The notes: a model not told the origin generated them from the letters alone. 64,000 nucleotides of DNA from Beijerinckiaceae bacterium (GCA_947452005.1 CANGBC010000001.1:1-64000); one strand, 5' to 3'. Counted from the first letter of the stretch, positions 1 to 9,710 are shown. Made by a program: numbers and translations.

Positions 1-171
1 GTTCTCGAATTCGACCATTTCGCCGGCCTGGACATTGTCCAGACCATAGACGCGGGCAATACCGTCGCCGACGGAGAGCACTTGGCCCACCTCAGTGACT
101 TGAGCTTCGTTACCGAAGTTCGCGATTTCGTTCTTCAGAATCGCGGAAATTTCAGCGGCGCGGATATCCAT
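1..171 (-). CDS. atpA: ATP synthase F1 subunit alpha, 5' end only
   Basis: Only the first 57 codons of the gene are inside the window; the rest lies beyond base 1. The product is the non-catalytic nucleotide-binding subunit of the F1 head on the cytoplasmic face of the membrane. The visible N-terminus begins [12 protein letters not shown] and contains the family-typical stretch [18 protein letters not shown], which belongs to the beta-barrel crown domain. The ATG shares its A with the stop codon of atpH (TGATG at 169-173), so the two genes are translationally coupled in the usual alphaproteobacterial order atpH-atpA. Confidence 0.95.
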   Translation of the reverse strand, partial: MDIRAAEISAILKNEIANFGNEAQVTEVGQVLSVGDGIARVYGLDNVQAGEMVEFEN

Positions 172-734
172 CAGCCGACCTCTTTCATGCGTGTGCGGAT
201 CGAATTGAGTTTGGTCTTGAGCGAGCCATCGACCATGCGAGACCCGAGCTTGACGATGAGGCCGCCGATGATCGAAGGATCAACCTTCACATTCACATCG
301 ACGGAAGACGAACCAGCCACTTCAGCCAGCGCCTTGCGCAGCTGATCAAGATTGGCGGGCGACAGCGGTTCAGCCACCGTGACTTCAGCCCGCGAGACGC
401 CGCGAGCGGCATCATGGAGCTTGCCGAAATCGGCAATCATGGTGGGAACTGCGAAAAGACGGCGCTTGGTGGCGACGAGTTTCAGGAATTTCGCGGTCAG
501 GCCGGCAATGCCGACCTTGGCGAGAACGGCGGTGAGCGCCTTGACCTGTTCCTCGGCGGTGAACACCGGGCTGCGCACGAGATTGCTCAGATCAGCGCTC
601 TCGGCCAGGAGGCCCGAAAAGCGAGCGAGGTCAGCTGCAACCTGTTCGGTTGCACCCTGTTCCTGCGCCAAAGCGAAAAGAGCGGAGGCATAACGCCCCG
701 CCATTCCCGTCACGATAGTTTCCTCTTTAGCCAC
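171..734 (-). CDS. atpH: ATP synthase F1 subunit delta
   Basis: The 187-residue product is the delta subunit (OSCP homologue) that joins the F1 head to the b-subunit stator of the F1Fo ATP synthase. Length and composition match the family. The N-terminal helical domain starts near residue 10 ([12 protein letters not shown]) and the C-terminal part carries the conserved [17 protein letters not shown] stretch around residues 155-171. The start is GTG at 734, preceded by AGAAGG about eight bases upstream. It is the first gene of the atp operon, as is normal in this class, where the Fo genes are elsewhere. Confidence 0.97.
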   Translation of the reverse strand: MAKEETIVTGMAGRYASALFALAQEQGATEQVAADLARFSGLLAESADLSNLVRSPVFTAEEQVKALTAVLAKVGIAGLTAKFLKLVATKRRLFAVPTMIADFGKLHDAARGVSRAEVTVAEPLSPANLDQLRKALAEVAGSSSVDVNVKVDPSIIGGLIVKLGSRMVDGSLKTKLNSIRTRMKEVG

Positions 735-1117
735 GCAAAAAGCCTTCTGGAGCTGGCGTCAGGCACAGCTTGCCTCAATGATCCTGATCACGACCTTGGC
801 CGCGGAACCACATTCAACAAGCTTGTCAGGGAACGGGACCGCTTTAACGCGTCCCGAAGACGGGCGTCAGGTAACACAAGGGCACCGCCCACGCAACCGC
901 ATCTGGCAGCGCGAAGGTCAGGCTTTTGGATGACATGACCGCGACGCAAAGCCGCTGCCCCATCCCCGGGAAACCCGAAATGGGCACAAATCCGGTGCCT
1001 GTGACATTTTGGCGGCAACGCTCACGCCGAATTCATGTAAGTTGTTCCAGTTCCTTAGGAATTTTTCTGGCGGCGGGCCTGAATACGGGTGCCCTGCCCG
1101 AGCTGGAGTTTGGTGCA
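735..1117. other. intergenic region between atpH and an unknown gene
   Basis: This stretch of about 380 bases separates the divergently oriented atpH and the gene starting at 1118. It must contain the promoter of the atp operon reading left, but I see no convincing -35/-10 pair, operator or terminator in it. Open frames that cross it on both strands lack start signals and look like GC-rich shadow frames. Confidence 0.4.
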
Positions 1118-1492
1118 ATGACACGCGGGATCGGTACTCTTTTCCTCGGTGCGGCCGTGATGTCGCTGTTTTCCACACGCCCCCAGGGGCCAAAGGCACA
1201 CAGGGCGCGGCCTCAGCGGCCAGCCTCCTCCGTCCACAACGAGGCATCCTGTGTGAATCACGCCTCGCCGGAAGTGCCCTCGCGCCTCCTGGCCCTTGTC
1301 CAGACAAGGCCCCAGACGATTGTGCTCGCCATCAGCGAATCGCGCGAGGAGCTGGAGCGCGAATTGCTCGAGCTCAACGAGACCTGGAACCATTGGGAGC
1401 TGCGCCACGAGCGCCAGCGCTATGAAATCCAGCCCGCCCCGGTGTTGCGGCGCATCCGCGAATCGCTGAGCCTGCGCCCAGCCACCGCCTGA
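1118..1492 (+). CDS. hypothetical protein with hydrophobic N-terminus and helical C-terminus
   Basis: I do not recognise this family. The ATG at 1118 has GGAG about eleven bases upstream and gives 124 residues; the frame is open further upstream to 926, but that part lacks a good start. Third codon positions are almost all G or C, as in neighbouring genes, which supports coding. The first 17 residues (MTRGIGTLFLGAAVMSL) could be a membrane anchor or weak signal sequence. Residues 70-118 are charged and predicted helical by eye (ESREELERELLELNETW). It lies between atpH and mutT, neither of which suggests its role. Confidence 0.55.
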   Translation: MTRGIGTLFLGAAVMSLFSTRPQGPKAHRARPQRPASSVHNEASCVNHASPEVPSRLLALVQTRPQTIVLAISESREELERELLELNETWNHWELRHERQRYEIQPAPVLRRIRESLSLRPATA

Positions 1493-1561
1493 AGCGCTTG
1501 CGCGCATGAGAGGGAGAGTCTAGCGGAAGACCATTGCAATGTTCTGTCCGCGAGGCTTGGT

Positions 1562-1963
1562 GTGAAACTGCTTCTTGTTGTCGCTGCCGCCCTTGTTGAT
1601 GCCGACAATCGCGTGCTGATTGCCCAGCGCCCGGAAGGCAAAGCGCTTGCGGGCTTGTGGGAATTTCCGGGCGGCAAGATTGATCCGCATGAGCGCCCCG
1701 AAGAAGCGCTGATTCGCGAATTGCACGAAGAGCTCGGCATTCATGTGAAAGAAGCCTGCCTCGCACCGCTCACCTTTGCGAGCTACGCCTATCCCGATTT
1801 TCACCTGATGATGCCGCTCTATATTTGCAGGCGTTGGGAGGGTCTCGTGTCATCGCGCGAGAACCAGGCTTTGAAATGGGTGCGGCCGCGCGAGCTGCGC
1901 AATTATCCCATGCCGCCCGCCGATGAGCCGCTGATTCCAGCACTGATTGATATTGTGGGGTAA
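1562..1963 (+). CDS. mutT: 8-oxo-dGTP diphosphatase, MutT/Nudix family
   Basis: The 133-residue product is a MutT-type Nudix hydrolase, which would remove oxidised dGTP from the nucleotide pool. The complete Nudix box G-x5-E-x7-REL-x-EE-x-G spans residues 38-60 (G38, E44, R52, E53, E56, E57). The start is a GTG; it gives the normal MutT N-terminus MKLLLVVAAALVD. In many Hyphomicrobiales mutT lies beside argJ and the secA-linked parvulin gene; here argJ is about 8 kb away, with hem, tsaD and priA genes between. Confidence 0.9.
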   Translation: MKLLLVVAAALVDADNRVLIAQRPEGKALAGLWEFPGGKIDPHERPEEALIRELHEELGIHVKEACLAPLTFASYAYPDFHLMMPLYICRRWEGLVSSRENQALKWVRPRELRNYPMPPADEPLIPALIDIVG

Positions 1964-1970
1964 CTCACGC

Positions 1971-2064
1971 CGTCATTGCGAGGAGCCGCAGGCGACGCGG
2001 CGATCCATGGCGCGAGCTTGCATAGGTTAGCGCACTGGATTGCTTCGCTGCGCTCCCAATGACG
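1971..2064. repeat. intergenic palindromic repeat, copy 1
   Basis: The ends are inverted copies of each other (CGTCATTGCGAGGAGC at the left, reading into GCTTCGCTGCGCTCCCAATGACG at the right in the last 23 bases of the element). The interior shares GCCGCAGGCGACGCGGC with copy 2 at 9623-9708. It sits between the convergent 3' ends of mutT and the EVE gene. This kind of dispersed GTCATTGCGAGG element is common in alphaproteobacterial genomes. Confidence 0.8.
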
Positions 2065-2068
2065 AGGC

Positions 2069-2482
2069 TCAGAGGCCGCCAATTTTGCAGACGAGTTTCC
2101 ATTCCGCATCGGTCACGGGCTGCACCGACAGGCGCATGGATGTGACGAGCGACATTTTCGCCAAAGCCGGTGTGGCTTTCACTTGCGCCAGTGTCACAGG
2201 CACTTTCAACGGCTTCACCGCTTTGAAATCCACCATGACAAATTTGCCGCTCTCGTCTTCAGGATCAGGATAATGCTCCTTGATCACTTCGACGATGCCG
2301 ACAACCTCTTTGCCTTCGTTTGAATGATAGAAAAAAGCCTGATCACCCTTCTTCATCGCAATGAGATGGTTTTTCGCCAGATGATTGCGCACGCCATTCC
2401 AATGCGTGCCTTTGGCGCCAGCCTTCACCTGATCATCCCATGACCATTTGAACGGTTCGCTCTTGACCAACCAATGCGCCAT
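2069..2482 (-). CDS. EVE domain-containing protein
   Basis: The 137-residue protein is a single EVE domain (thymocyte nuclear protein 1-like), a PUA-related fold thought to bind modified bases in nucleic acid. Typical features are the N-terminal MAHWLVKSEP, the WNGVRNHLAKNHL segment around residues 28-40, and the GDQAFFYHSNEGKEVVGI segment around 46-63. The gene lies 22 bases after gpsA on the same strand and probably belongs to a tsaD-gpsA-EVE transcription unit, an arrangement seen in related genomes. The target modification is not known from the sequence. Confidence 0.9.
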   Translation of the reverse strand: MAHWLVKSEPFKWSWDDQVKAGAKGTHWNGVRNHLAKNHLIAMKKGDQAFFYHSNEGKEVVGIVEVIKEHYPDPEDESGKFVMVDFKAVKPLKVPVTLAQVKATPALAKMSLVTSMRLSVQPVTDAEWKLVCKIGGL

Positions 2483-2504
2483 TTCTCATGCCCCTGTCAG
2501 AAAA

Positions 2505-3497
2505 TCAGCCTTCCGCTTTTTGCGGCCGGGCTAACAAAATACCAATTGCTTCATCTACGGTGAGACGCCCGCTCAGGATCTCTGCCACCGCGCGCGCGAT
2601 CGGCATGTCGACACCGCTTGTGCGCGCCATCTCCAACAGAACGGGAGCCGTAGCCGCACCTTCAGCGAGTTTTTCTGGCAGCGCATCGCCGCGCCCCAAA
2701 GCAAAACCGTAAGCGAAATTGCGCGATTGCGCGGACGAACAGGTGAGCACGAGATCACCCAAGCCTGACAGGCCCATCAAAGTTTCTGGCCGCGCCCCAC
2801 GAGAAGCCGCAAAACGCGACAGCTCCGCGAAGCCACGTGCGATGAGTGCAGCGCCTGCACTGGCACCCAGACCACGTCCAGCTGCAATGCCGCAGCCAAT
2901 CGCCAGAACATTTTTGGTGGCGCCACCAATTTCAACACCCAGCACATCGGTCGAATGATACAGCCGCAAGGTCGGTGTGCCGAGCGCTGATGCCAAAGCG
3001 CGCGCCAGCGTTTCATCCTTGGCGGCTACCGTCACAGCCGTTGGCAGACCACGCGCGACATCATCGGCGAAACTTGGGCCTGACAGAATGGCTGTGGGTT
3101 GACCGGGCAGAATCTGCGCCACCACATCGGTGAGCAAAAGATTGGTGCCGCGCTCAATGCCTTTCGCACAAATGACGAGCGGCGCATCGGAGCGTATAAG
3201 CCCCTTCACGTGCTCGGCCATGTTGCGCAAGGCTTGCGCTGGCACCACACAGAGCACGATGTCAGCATCGGCAATGGATGAAAGTTCAGCTTGTGGCGCA
3301 ACGCCTTCTGAAAATTTCACGCCCGGCAAGCGACGCTTGTTCTCACGATCGCGCACCAGTTCAGCAACATGCTGACCATCGCGCGCCCACAACACCACCT
3401 CGCGGCCGGGACGGGCCGCCGCATTGGCGAGGGCCGTGCCCCAGGCTCCGGCACCCAGCACTGCAATCTTGCTGACGTCTGCGCGCATGTCTCTCAA
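2505..3497 (-). CDS. gpsA: glycerol-3-phosphate dehydrogenase [NAD(P)+]
   Basis: GpsA reduces dihydroxyacetone phosphate to sn-glycerol 3-phosphate for phospholipid synthesis. The 330-residue length is normal. The Rossmann dinucleotide-binding motif [10 protein letters not shown] is at residues 15-24, and the substrate domain contains [19 protein letters not shown] and later [13 protein letters not shown] second Met at 3488 (MRADVSK) could be the true start. The gene overlaps the end of tsaD by four bases (ATGA-type overlap at 3494-3497), so it is translationally coupled to it. Confidence 0.96.
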   Translation of the reverse strand: MRDMRADVSKIAVLGAGAWGTALANAAARPGREVVLWARDGQHVAELVRDRENKRRLPGVKFSEGVAPQAELSSIADADIVLCVVPAQALRNMAEHVKGLIRSDAPLVICAKGIERGTNLLLTDVVAQILPGQPTAILSGPSFADDVARGLPTAVTVAAKDETLARALASALGTPTLRLYHSTDVLGVEIGGATKNVLAIGCGIAAGRGLGASAGAALIARGFAELSRFAASRGARPETLMGLSGLGDLVLTCSSAQSRNFAYGFALGRGDALPEKLAEGAATAPVLLEMARTSGVDMPIARAVAEILSGRLTVDEAIGILLARPQKAEG

Positions 3498-4552
3498 GCC
3501 TTGCCGTTGTTGACGCGTTCGGCCTCAGGATCGAGCGGCCAGCGGGGACGTGCGGCGAAATCCAGTCCATCGGTCATGCCATGACGCAGACGCTCCAATC
3601 CGGCCCAAGCAATCATCGCCCCATTATCGGTGCAAAGAGCGGGCGGAGGCAGAACAAGATGCAATCCGCTTTCTCCGCAAAAGCGCGTCAGAGAGCGTCG
3701 AATGGCGCCATTGGCTGCGACACCGCCTGCCACCACAAGCGCTGACGGGTCGCCATTGTCTTGCCGAAAGGCGCGCAGCGCATGGCGAATGCGGTCAATG
3801 ATCACATCAACAACCGCCGCCTGAAAGGAGGCGCAAATATCGCGCACATCTTGGGGTCGCAGCGGCGCAATGCGCTCGGCTTCCAGCCGCACTGCCGTCT
3901 TCAGACCAGACAGTGAGAAATCAGCACCGGGGCGGCGCAACATGGGACGCGGAAAGTCAAAGCGCTGCGGGTCACCCTCCATCGCCTCTTTCTCAACCTG
4001 CGGCCCGCCCGGATAAGCAAGCCCCAGCATTTTGGCGACCTTGTCGAAGGCCTCTCCCAAAGCATCGTCGATGGTTGTGCCAAGGCGCTTGTAATCGCCC
4101 ACGCCGCGCACCGCGATGAGCTGTGTATGCCCGCCCGAAACCAGCAGGAGCAGATAGGGAAATTCGATGCCATCCGTCAGCCGCGCGGTGAGCGCATGGG
4201 CTTCCAGATGATTGACCGCGATAAAGGGCTTGTCGGCGGCCAGTGCCAAAGCCTTGCCAAAGGTCAGACCGACAATGACGCCGCCAATGAGGCCAGGGCC
4301 AGCCGCCGCCGCAATGCCATCCAGATCGTGAATGGAGCAGCCGGATGTGGCGAGCGCGCGCTCGACCAAGCGATCCAGCACATCGACATGGGCGCGCGCC
4401 GCGATCTCAGGCACCACGCCGCCATAGGCCGCGTGTTCGGCAATCTGGCTCATCACTTCGTTGGACAGAATATCGCCGCAGCCCCGGCTCGAGAGGCTAA
4501 CGACCGCAGCCGCGGTCTCGTCACAGGTGGTTTCAATTCCAAGAACGCGCAT
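3494..4552 (-). CDS. tsaD: tRNA N6-threonylcarbamoyladenosine transferase subunit TsaD
   Basis: TsaD (formerly Gcp/YgjD) transfers threonylcarbamoyl to A37 of tRNAs that read ANN codons. The 352-residue product begins [17 protein letters not shown], the ASKHA nucleotide-binding start of the family. The metal-binding HLEAH is at residues 115-119 and is followed by SGGHTQL at 139-145. The frame stays open upstream to 4891, but that extension would run antisense through hemC and is rejected in favour of the ATG at 4552. It is divergent from hemC and overlaps gpsA downstream. Confidence 0.96.
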   Translation of the reverse strand: MRVLGIETTCDETAAAVVSLSSRGCGDILSNEVMSQIAEHAAYGGVVPEIAARAHVDVLDRLVERALATSGCSIHDLDGIAAAAGPGLIGGVIVGLTFGKALALAADKPFIAVNHLEAHALTARLTDGIEFPYLLLLVSGGHTQLIAVRGVGDYKRLGTTIDDALGEAFDKVAKMLGLAYPGGPQVEKEAMEGDPQRFDFPRPMLRRPGADFSLSGLKTAVRLEAERIAPLRPQDVRDICASFQAAVVDVIIDRIRHALRAFRQDNGDPSALVVAGGVAANGAIRRSLTRFCGESGLHLVLPPPALCTDNGAMIAWAGLERLRHGMTDGLDFAARPRWPLDPEAERVNNGKA

Positions 4553-4645
4553 CGGCCCATTGATTCTGTTGGGGTCGCTCTTTCGCAGCCCTGCGCGACA
4601 CCCTATAGTCCGCGCCAAACGAGTTGCAACTGTCTGGGGAACGAA

Positions 4646-5569
4646 ATGGGGCAGGCCTGGATGAGGATCGGCACGCGGGGCTCTCCGCTCGCGCTGGCTC
4701 AGGCTCATGAAACGCGCAGCCTTCTGGCCGCCGCTCATGGCATTCCGGAAGACCACATCGAAATCGTCGTCATCAAGGTCATGGGCGACCAGATCCTCGA
4801 TCGGCCGCTGTCGGAAGCCGGCGGCAAGGGGCTCTTCACCAAAGAGATCGACCTCGCCCAGCTCGATGGCTCCATCGATATTGCCGTTCACTCCTCAAAA
4901 GACCTGCCCACCGTCCTGCCGGACGGATTGGAAATCGGTGGCTTTCTGCCGCGTGAGGACGTGCGCGATGCTTTTATTTCACTGCGCGCCAAAAGCCTGA
5001 TGGACCTGCCCGCCGGTGCGCTTGTGGGAACCGCCTCGCTGCGCCGCCAAGCGCTGGTGCGCAAATTGCGCCCGGATCTGCGCGTCGGCCTGCTGCGCGG
5101 CAATGTGCAGACGCGGCTCTCCAAATTGCAGAGTGGCGAATGTGACGCGACGCTGCTGGCATTGGCCGGATTAAAGCGTCTCAACCTGACGCAGCATGTC
5201 ACGGAAATTCTCGATGATGAGGACTTCCTGCCCGCCGTTGGGCAAGGTGCCATTGGCATCACTGTGCGCGCTGATGATCATGAAACGCGCGTGCGGCTCG
5301 GTGCGATCTTGCATCCAGACACCGGCTATGCGCTGACGCTGGAGCGCGCATTTTTGCGTGTGCTGGATGGCTCTTGCCGCACGCCGATTGCCGGTCTTGC
5401 GCGCGTTAGCGGGCATAACATCTCTTTCCGTGGTCTGATCATGCGCGCCGATGGCTCAGAACATTATGAGACGCAGATCAGCGGCAATATTGCTGATGCG
5501 GAACGCCTTGGTGTGCAAGCAGGACAAGATCTTCTGGCCCGCGCGCCAGCTGATATTCTGACCCACTAA
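4646..5569 (+). CDS. hemC: porphobilinogen deaminase (hydroxymethylbilane synthase)
   Basis: HemC polymerises four porphobilinogens into hydroxymethylbilane, the third step of tetrapyrrole synthesis. The 307-residue product has [13 protein letters not shown] at 7-19, HSSKDLP at 82-88, and the dipyrromethane cofactor cysteine in [11 protein letters not shown] (C244). I chose the ATG at 4646 because GGGGA lies six bases before it and the N-terminus then matches the family; the upstream open frame overlaps tsaD. hemD follows after four bases. Confidence 0.97.
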   Translation: MGQAWMRIGTRGSPLALAQAHETRSLLAAAHGIPEDHIEIVVIKVMGDQILDRPLSEAGGKGLFTKEIDLAQLDGSIDIAVHSSKDLPTVLPDGLEIGGFLPREDVRDAFISLRAKSLMDLPAGALVGTASLRRQALVRKLRPDLRVGLLRGNVQTRLSKLQSGECDATLLALAGLKRLNLTQHVTEILDDEDFLPAVGQGAIGITVRADDHETRVRLGAILHPDTGYALTLERAFLRVLDGSCRTPIAGLARVSGHNISFRGLIMRADGSEHYETQISGNIADAERLGVQAGQDLLARAPADILTH

Positions 5570-5573
5570 GGCG

Positions 5574-6260
5574 ATGCGCATCCTCCTCACACGGCCCGAG
5601 GCGGATGCAAGACTGAGCGCAGAAAAACTTTCTGTGCTCGGCCATTCCTGCATTGTCGCGCCGCTGTTTGAAATTGCACCCACAGGCGAGCATCAGCCGC
5701 ATGACGATTTCTCCGGCGTGCTTGCCACCAGTGCACATGCTTTTGATCGGCATGCAGACATCCATGCGTTGTGTGATCTGCCGCTGCATCTTGTGGGTGA
5801 GCGCACAGCAGAGGCTGCACGCCATGCAGGCTTTGCGCAGCTTCGCATGAGTGCGCAAGACGCCACACATCTCGCCCAGAACATTGGCATGGGCGCTGAG
5901 CATTTTCTCTATCTTGCGGGGCGCGAGCGCCGACCCGAACTTGAAGCTTTGCTCACAGCCCAAGGCCACCGCGTCACGCCTTGGATTGTTTACGAAACGC
6001 GCGAAGCAACGCACCTGCCCCAAGCTGCCAGCACTGCCCTCATGGGCGGTGAGATTGATGCGGTGCTGCACTTCTCCACCCGCAGCGCAGCACTCTATCG
6101 CACCTTGGCGCAGGCCGCAGGTCTGGAGGCGCAAGCGCTCAAGCCGGTGCAGATTGCGATCTCGTCGCGCGCTGCCCAAGAGCTGGTCGGGGCACGCCAG
6201 ATTGCCGTCGCTCCGACGCCTGATTTCGACGGGTTTCTTTCCGCGTTCAAGGCCTTGTAG
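5574..6260 (+). CDS. hemD: uroporphyrinogen-III synthase
   Basis: HemD closes and inverts ring D of hydroxymethylbilane to give uroporphyrinogen III. The 228-residue product has the family layout: an N-terminal RILLTRPEADA, a middle YLAGRERRPELEALL segment, and a C-terminal DAVLHFSTRSAALY motif. Sequence conservation in this family is weak, so the call rests also on the position four bases after hemC. In many relatives a mitofilin-like gene and hemY come next; here an unrelated binding-protein gene follows. Confidence 0.92.
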   Translation: MRILLTRPEADARLSAEKLSVLGHSCIVAPLFEIAPTGEHQPHDDFSGVLATSAHAFDRHADIHALCDLPLHLVGERTAEAARHAGFAQLRMSAQDATHLAQNIGMGAEHFLYLAGRERRPELEALLTAQGHRVTPWIVYETREATHLPQAASTALMGGEIDAVLHFSTRSAALYRTLAQAAGLEAQALKPVQIAISSRAAQELVGARQIAVAPTPDFDGFLSAFKAL

Positions 6261-6316
6261 TTCCGCCCCGTTTGCTCCTATCGTGGGGGTATAAAAAACG
6301 AAGACGGGAGGAAACG

Positions 6317-7348
6317 ATGCTGCTGTCATGGGCGCGCCTGATCGGTGCTGTTGCCATCACCACGAGTCTGGCCGCAAGCTGTGCGCAGGCGCAGACACCA
6401 GAAGCCGAAGCGGCCTTTTTCAAAGGCAAAAATGTGCGCATTGCCGTGGGCTATGGCCCCGGTGGCGGCTATGACGTCTACGCCCGCATGATCGGCCCGC
6501 ATATTGGCAAGCAATTGGGCGCCAATATTATTGTCGAAAACCAACCGGGTGCCGGCGGCATAACCGCGCTGAATGCCACCAGCGTGGCCACGCCTGACGG
6601 GCTGCATATGATGATCGTCAATGGCGCGGGAGCGGCCCTCTCGCAGATCATGAACACATCTGGCGTGCGCTATGATCTCGCCAAGCTTGGCCATCTGGGC
6701 ACGGTGTCAGCCTCGCCTTGGGTTTGGCTGGTGTCGCCCAAATCTCCCATCAAAACCCCGCAAGATGCATTGGCCCTGAACCGCGAAATCATGTGGTCAG
6801 CTACGGGCCCCATTGATGGTCTGGCCGATGGCGCGGCCTTCACCTGCGAAGCGCTGAAGATGAAATGCAAAGTCGTCATGGGCTATGGCGGGTCCAATCA
6901 GGCCGCATTGGCTGTGACCAAGGACGAGATGGATTCCATCTATGTCTCCGACACGTCGGCCAATAATTACGTGAAGTCCGGCCAGAACCGCGCTGTCGCC
7001 TCAATGGCGCGCAAACGCTCGCGCTTTTTCCCCGATACGCCGACGATTTTCGAGGCCGCCAAACTCGATGCCGAACAGGCCTGGCTCTTCGATTTCCGCG
7101 CCAATATCGAGGATCTCGGCCGCATTCTCGTCGTGCCGCCGAACATGAGCGCATCACGCCTGAAATTCATGCAGGAGGCCGTGCGCAAGGCGCTGACCGA
7201 CCCCGAGGTCATTGCTGAGGGCGAACGCACGCAGCGCTATATCGATTTTGAAGATGCCGAAAAGACCCGCAAGCGCGCACTGGCTGTGGTGGCGGATGTG
7301 ACGCCCGCCCAATTGGCGAAGGTGAACCAGATCCTCAGCCTCAAGTAA
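6317..7348 (+). CDS. tripartite tricarboxylate transporter (Bug/TctC family) substrate-binding protein
   Basis: The 343-residue product has a signal peptide (roughly residues 1-25, ending CAQAQ) and then the Bug-family start FFKGKNVRIAVGYGPGGGYD, followed by the typical VENQPGAGG segment near residue 74. These periplasmic proteins catch carboxylates for TctAB permeases. GGGAGG lies eight bases before the ATG. No tctA or tctB gene is adjacent; the only permease in the window is the fused TctAB at 25589. The substrate cannot be told from the sequence. Confidence 0.88.
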   Translation: MLLSWARLIGAVAITTSLAASCAQAQTPEAEAAFFKGKNVRIAVGYGPGGGYDVYARMIGPHIGKQLGANIIVENQPGAGGITALNATSVATPDGLHMMIVNGAGAALSQIMNTSGVRYDLAKLGHLGTVSASPWVWLVSPKSPIKTPQDALALNREIMWSATGPIDGLADGAAFTCEALKMKCKVVMGYGGSNQAALAVTKDEMDSIYVSDTSANNYVKSGQNRAVASMARKRSRFFPDTPTIFEAAKLDAEQAWLFDFRANIEDLGRILVVPPNMSASRLKFMQEAVRKALTDPEVIAEGERTQRYIDFEDAEKTRKRALAVVADVTPAQLAKVNQILSLK

Positions 7349-7388
7349 TCCTCGCCGCCGCAGGGCTTTTTCTGCTAGTCCTGCGGCG

Positions 7389-9620
7389 ATGACGGACGCT
7401 GTGCAAAAAGGCGCTTCGGTCGCCGACGTGCTCACCCCCGTCGCGGTCGACACGGCCTATTCCTACAAAATTCCAGCCGGGCTCGCTCTTGCGCCCGGCG
7501 ATTTCGTGACCGTGCCGCTGGGCACGCGCGAGGTCACGGGCGTTGTCTGGGCGCTGCGCGAAGCGGGCGGCGGCAATCTCAAATCCATCATCGACAAACG
7601 CGATCTGCCGCGCCTGCGCGAGCCTTTGCGCCAATTCGTCGATTGGGTCGCCAATTGGACACTGGCGCCACGCGGCATGGTGCTGCGCATGGGCATTCGT
7701 GCGCCCGATGCAGCGGGCCCAGAGCCCGTGCGCATTGGTGTGCGGCTCACTGAAGCCCGTCCCGACCGCATGACCCCCGCACGCGCACGCGTTATTGCAG
7801 CGGCCGAAGATCGTCTTGCGCGCTCCAAATCAGCACTGGCAGAACTGGCGGCCTGCTCGGTCAGCGTCATCGACACACTCATTGATGAAGGCACGCTGGA
7901 GGCGATTTCCCTCCCGCCGGAGTCTGTCGCGCTTTTGCCCGATGCAGCCCACACACAGGTGGAGCTTGAGGAAAACCAGCAGACCGCCGCCAACGACTTG
8001 CGCGCCAGCGTTGCAGCGCAGGCTTTTTCCGTCACTTTGCTCGAAGGCGTAACAGGCTCTGGCAAGACGGAAGTCTATTTTGAAGCGGTGGCCGCGGCCC
8101 TGGAAAGCGGGCGCCAAGCTTTGATCCTGATGCCGGAGATTGCGCTGACCGCGCAATTTCTCGATCGCTTTGCGGCGCGCTTTGGTGTGCGCCCGGCCGA
8201 ATGGCATTCCGGTGTGGCCTCTCGCAAACGCGCGCGCATCTGGACAGGTGTGGCGGATGGCAGTGTGCGTGTGGTGGCGGGTGCGCGCTCGGCTTTGTTT
8301 CTGCCCTTTGAGCAATTGGGCGCAATCATCGTCGATGAAGAACATGAAGCCGCCTACAAGCAGGATGATGGCGTCTCCTATCACGCACGCGATATGGCGG
8401 TCGTGCGCGGGCGTATTGAAAAAGCAGCCGTGATTCTCGCCTCCGCCACGCCCTCGATTGAAACGCGCGTCAATGCGCAGCAAGGCCGCTACAAATATTT
8501 GAAACTGGACTCGCGCTTTGGCGGGCGCTCCATGCCCGAGATTGCCTGTATTGATCTGCGCAGCAGCGCGCCCACGCGCGGTAAATGGATTGCGCCACGC
8601 TTGGTGGAAGCCGTGCAAGAGACGGTTGCGCGTGGCGAACAGGCTTTGCTCTTTCTGAATCGCCGCGGCTATGCACCGCTCACTTTGTGCCGCGATTGCG
8701 GCCATCGCTTTCAATGCCCCGATTGCACGGCCTGGTTGGTCGAACATCGCTTTCGCAAAGCGCTTGTGTGCCACCATTGCGGCCATATTGAGCGGCGTCC
8801 TGACGCATGTCCGAAATGTGAGGCGGTGGATTCGCTCACTGCTTGCGGCCCCGGCGTCGAGCGTTTGGCGGAAGAAGCAAGCGCGCTTTTCCCCGACGCA
8901 CGCGTGCTCACGTTGTCCTCTGATTTTCCCGGCGGCACAGAGCGCATGCGTGCCGAGCTTGATGCTGTGGCCAATGGCGCTTGCGATATTGTCATCGGCA
9001 CACAGCTTGTCGCCAAGGGACATAATTTTCCACTGATGACATTGGTCGGCGTGGTGGATGCCGATGTTGGCCTGTCGAATGGCGACCCGCGTGCGGCTGA
9101 ACGCACCTTTCAATTGCTGCAGCAGGTGACAGGACGCGCGGGACGTTTCGACAAGCCGGGACGTGGCATGTTGCAGACCTATCAGCCCGAACATCCGGTT
9201 ATTCGTGCGCTGCTCTCAGGTGATGCCGAGCGATTCTATCAGGAAGAAACGCAGCAGCGGCTCAATGCAGGTCTGCCGCCATTTGGACGGCTCGCGGCCA
9301 TCATCGTGTCAGGCAATGATCGCCCCTCTGCGGAAACGCATGCGCGCGCGCTCATTCGTGCCGCGCAAGCGATGGAGAAGAGCGAGAGATGGAAGCTCAC
9401 GCCTTTGGGCGGATTGCCGCAAGATGATGAAGTGGTGTTGCTGGGGCCAGCAGAAGCCCCCATTGCGGTTGTGCGCGGACGCCATCGTTTCCGCCTGCTG
9501 GTGAAAGCTCCTCGCAGCGCTGACCTGCAAGGCTTTCTGCGCGCGCTGCTGGCGAGCGCGCCGCCAGATCGCGGCGGCTTGCGCACGCAGGTTGATGTCG
9601 ATCCGCAGTCGTTTTTGTAG
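7389..9620 (+). CDS. priA: primosomal replication restart helicase PriA
   Basis: PriA recognises stalled forks and D-loops and reloads the replicative helicase. The 743-residue product has an N-terminal DNA-binding domain, a Walker A loop EGVTGSGKTEVY at about 219-230, a DEEH box at 316-319, and a four-pair zinc cluster (CRDC 434-437, CPDC 443-446, CHHC 461-464, CPKC 474-477). The C-terminal helicase motifs QQVTGRAGRF and the substrate-binding domain follow. In many relatives priA lies near the atp operon, consistent with atpH about 7 kb away. Confidence 0.96.
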   Translation: MTDAVQKGASVADVLTPVAVDTAYSYKIPAGLALAPGDFVTVPLGTREVTGVVWALREAGGGNLKSIIDKRDLPRLREPLRQFVDWVANWTLAPRGMVLRMGIRAPDAAGPEPVRIGVRLTEARPDRMTPARARVIAAAEDRLARSKSALAELAACSVSVIDTLIDEGTLEAISLPPESVALLPDAAHTQVELEENQQTAANDLRASVAAQAFSVTLLEGVTGSGKTEVYFEAVAAALESGRQALILMPEIALTAQFLDRFAARFGVRPAEWHSGVASRKRARIWTGVADGSVRVVAGARSALFLPFEQLGAIIVDEEHEAAYKQDDGVSYHARDMAVVRGRIEKAAVILASATPSIETRVNAQQGRYKYLKLDSRFGGRSMPEIACIDLRSSAPTRGKWIAPRLVEAVQETVARGEQALLFLNRRGYAPLTLCRDCGHRFQCPDCTAWLVEHRFRKALVCHHCGHIERRPDACPKCEAVDSLTACGPGVERLAEEASALFPDARVLTLSSDFPGGTERMRAELDAVANGACDIVIGTQLVAKGHNFPLMTLVGVVDADVGLSNGDPRAAERTFQLLQQVTGRAGRFDKPGRGMLQTYQPEHPVIRALLSGDAERFYQEETQQRLNAGLPPFGRLAAIIVSGNDRPSAETHARALIRAAQAMEKSERWKLTPLGGLPQDDEVVLLGPAEAPIAVVRGRHRFRLLVKAPRSADLQGFLRALLASAPPDRGGLRTQVDVDPQSFL

Positions 9621-9622
9621 CC

Positions 9623-9708
9623 CGTCATTCCGAGGAGCCGCAGGCGACGCGGCAATCCAGAGGCGACGCGTGAGGCCCCTGGATTGCTTCGCTACGCTCG
9701 CAATGACG
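9623..9708. repeat. intergenic palindromic repeat, copy 2
   Basis: This element begins CGTCATTCCGAGGAGC and ends GCTTCGCTACGCTCGCAATGACG in its last 23 bases, so its ends are inverted copies. It shares the GCCGCAGGCGACGCGGC core and the CTGGATTGCTTCGCT segment with copy 1 at 1971-2064. It lies exactly between the stop codons of the convergent priA and argJ genes, three bases from each. Confidence 0.8.
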
Positions 9709-9710
9709 AT

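Noticed and set aside
4553-4891. 113-residue N-terminal extension of TsaD
   Set aside because: It would lie antisense to hemC, and the family starts at the [13 protein letters not shown] stretch.
6272-6330. Near-duplicate of the MLLSW start before the binding-protein gene at 6317
   Set aside because: The upstream copy starts with TTG and lacks a ribosome site; the similarity is short and probably chance.
7830-9194. 454-residue open frame antisense to priA
   Set aside because: It lies wholly opposite a complete PriA with all motifs. Composition (many His, Ala, Arg, Gln) is typical of a GC-rich shadow frame, and it lacks a ribosome site.
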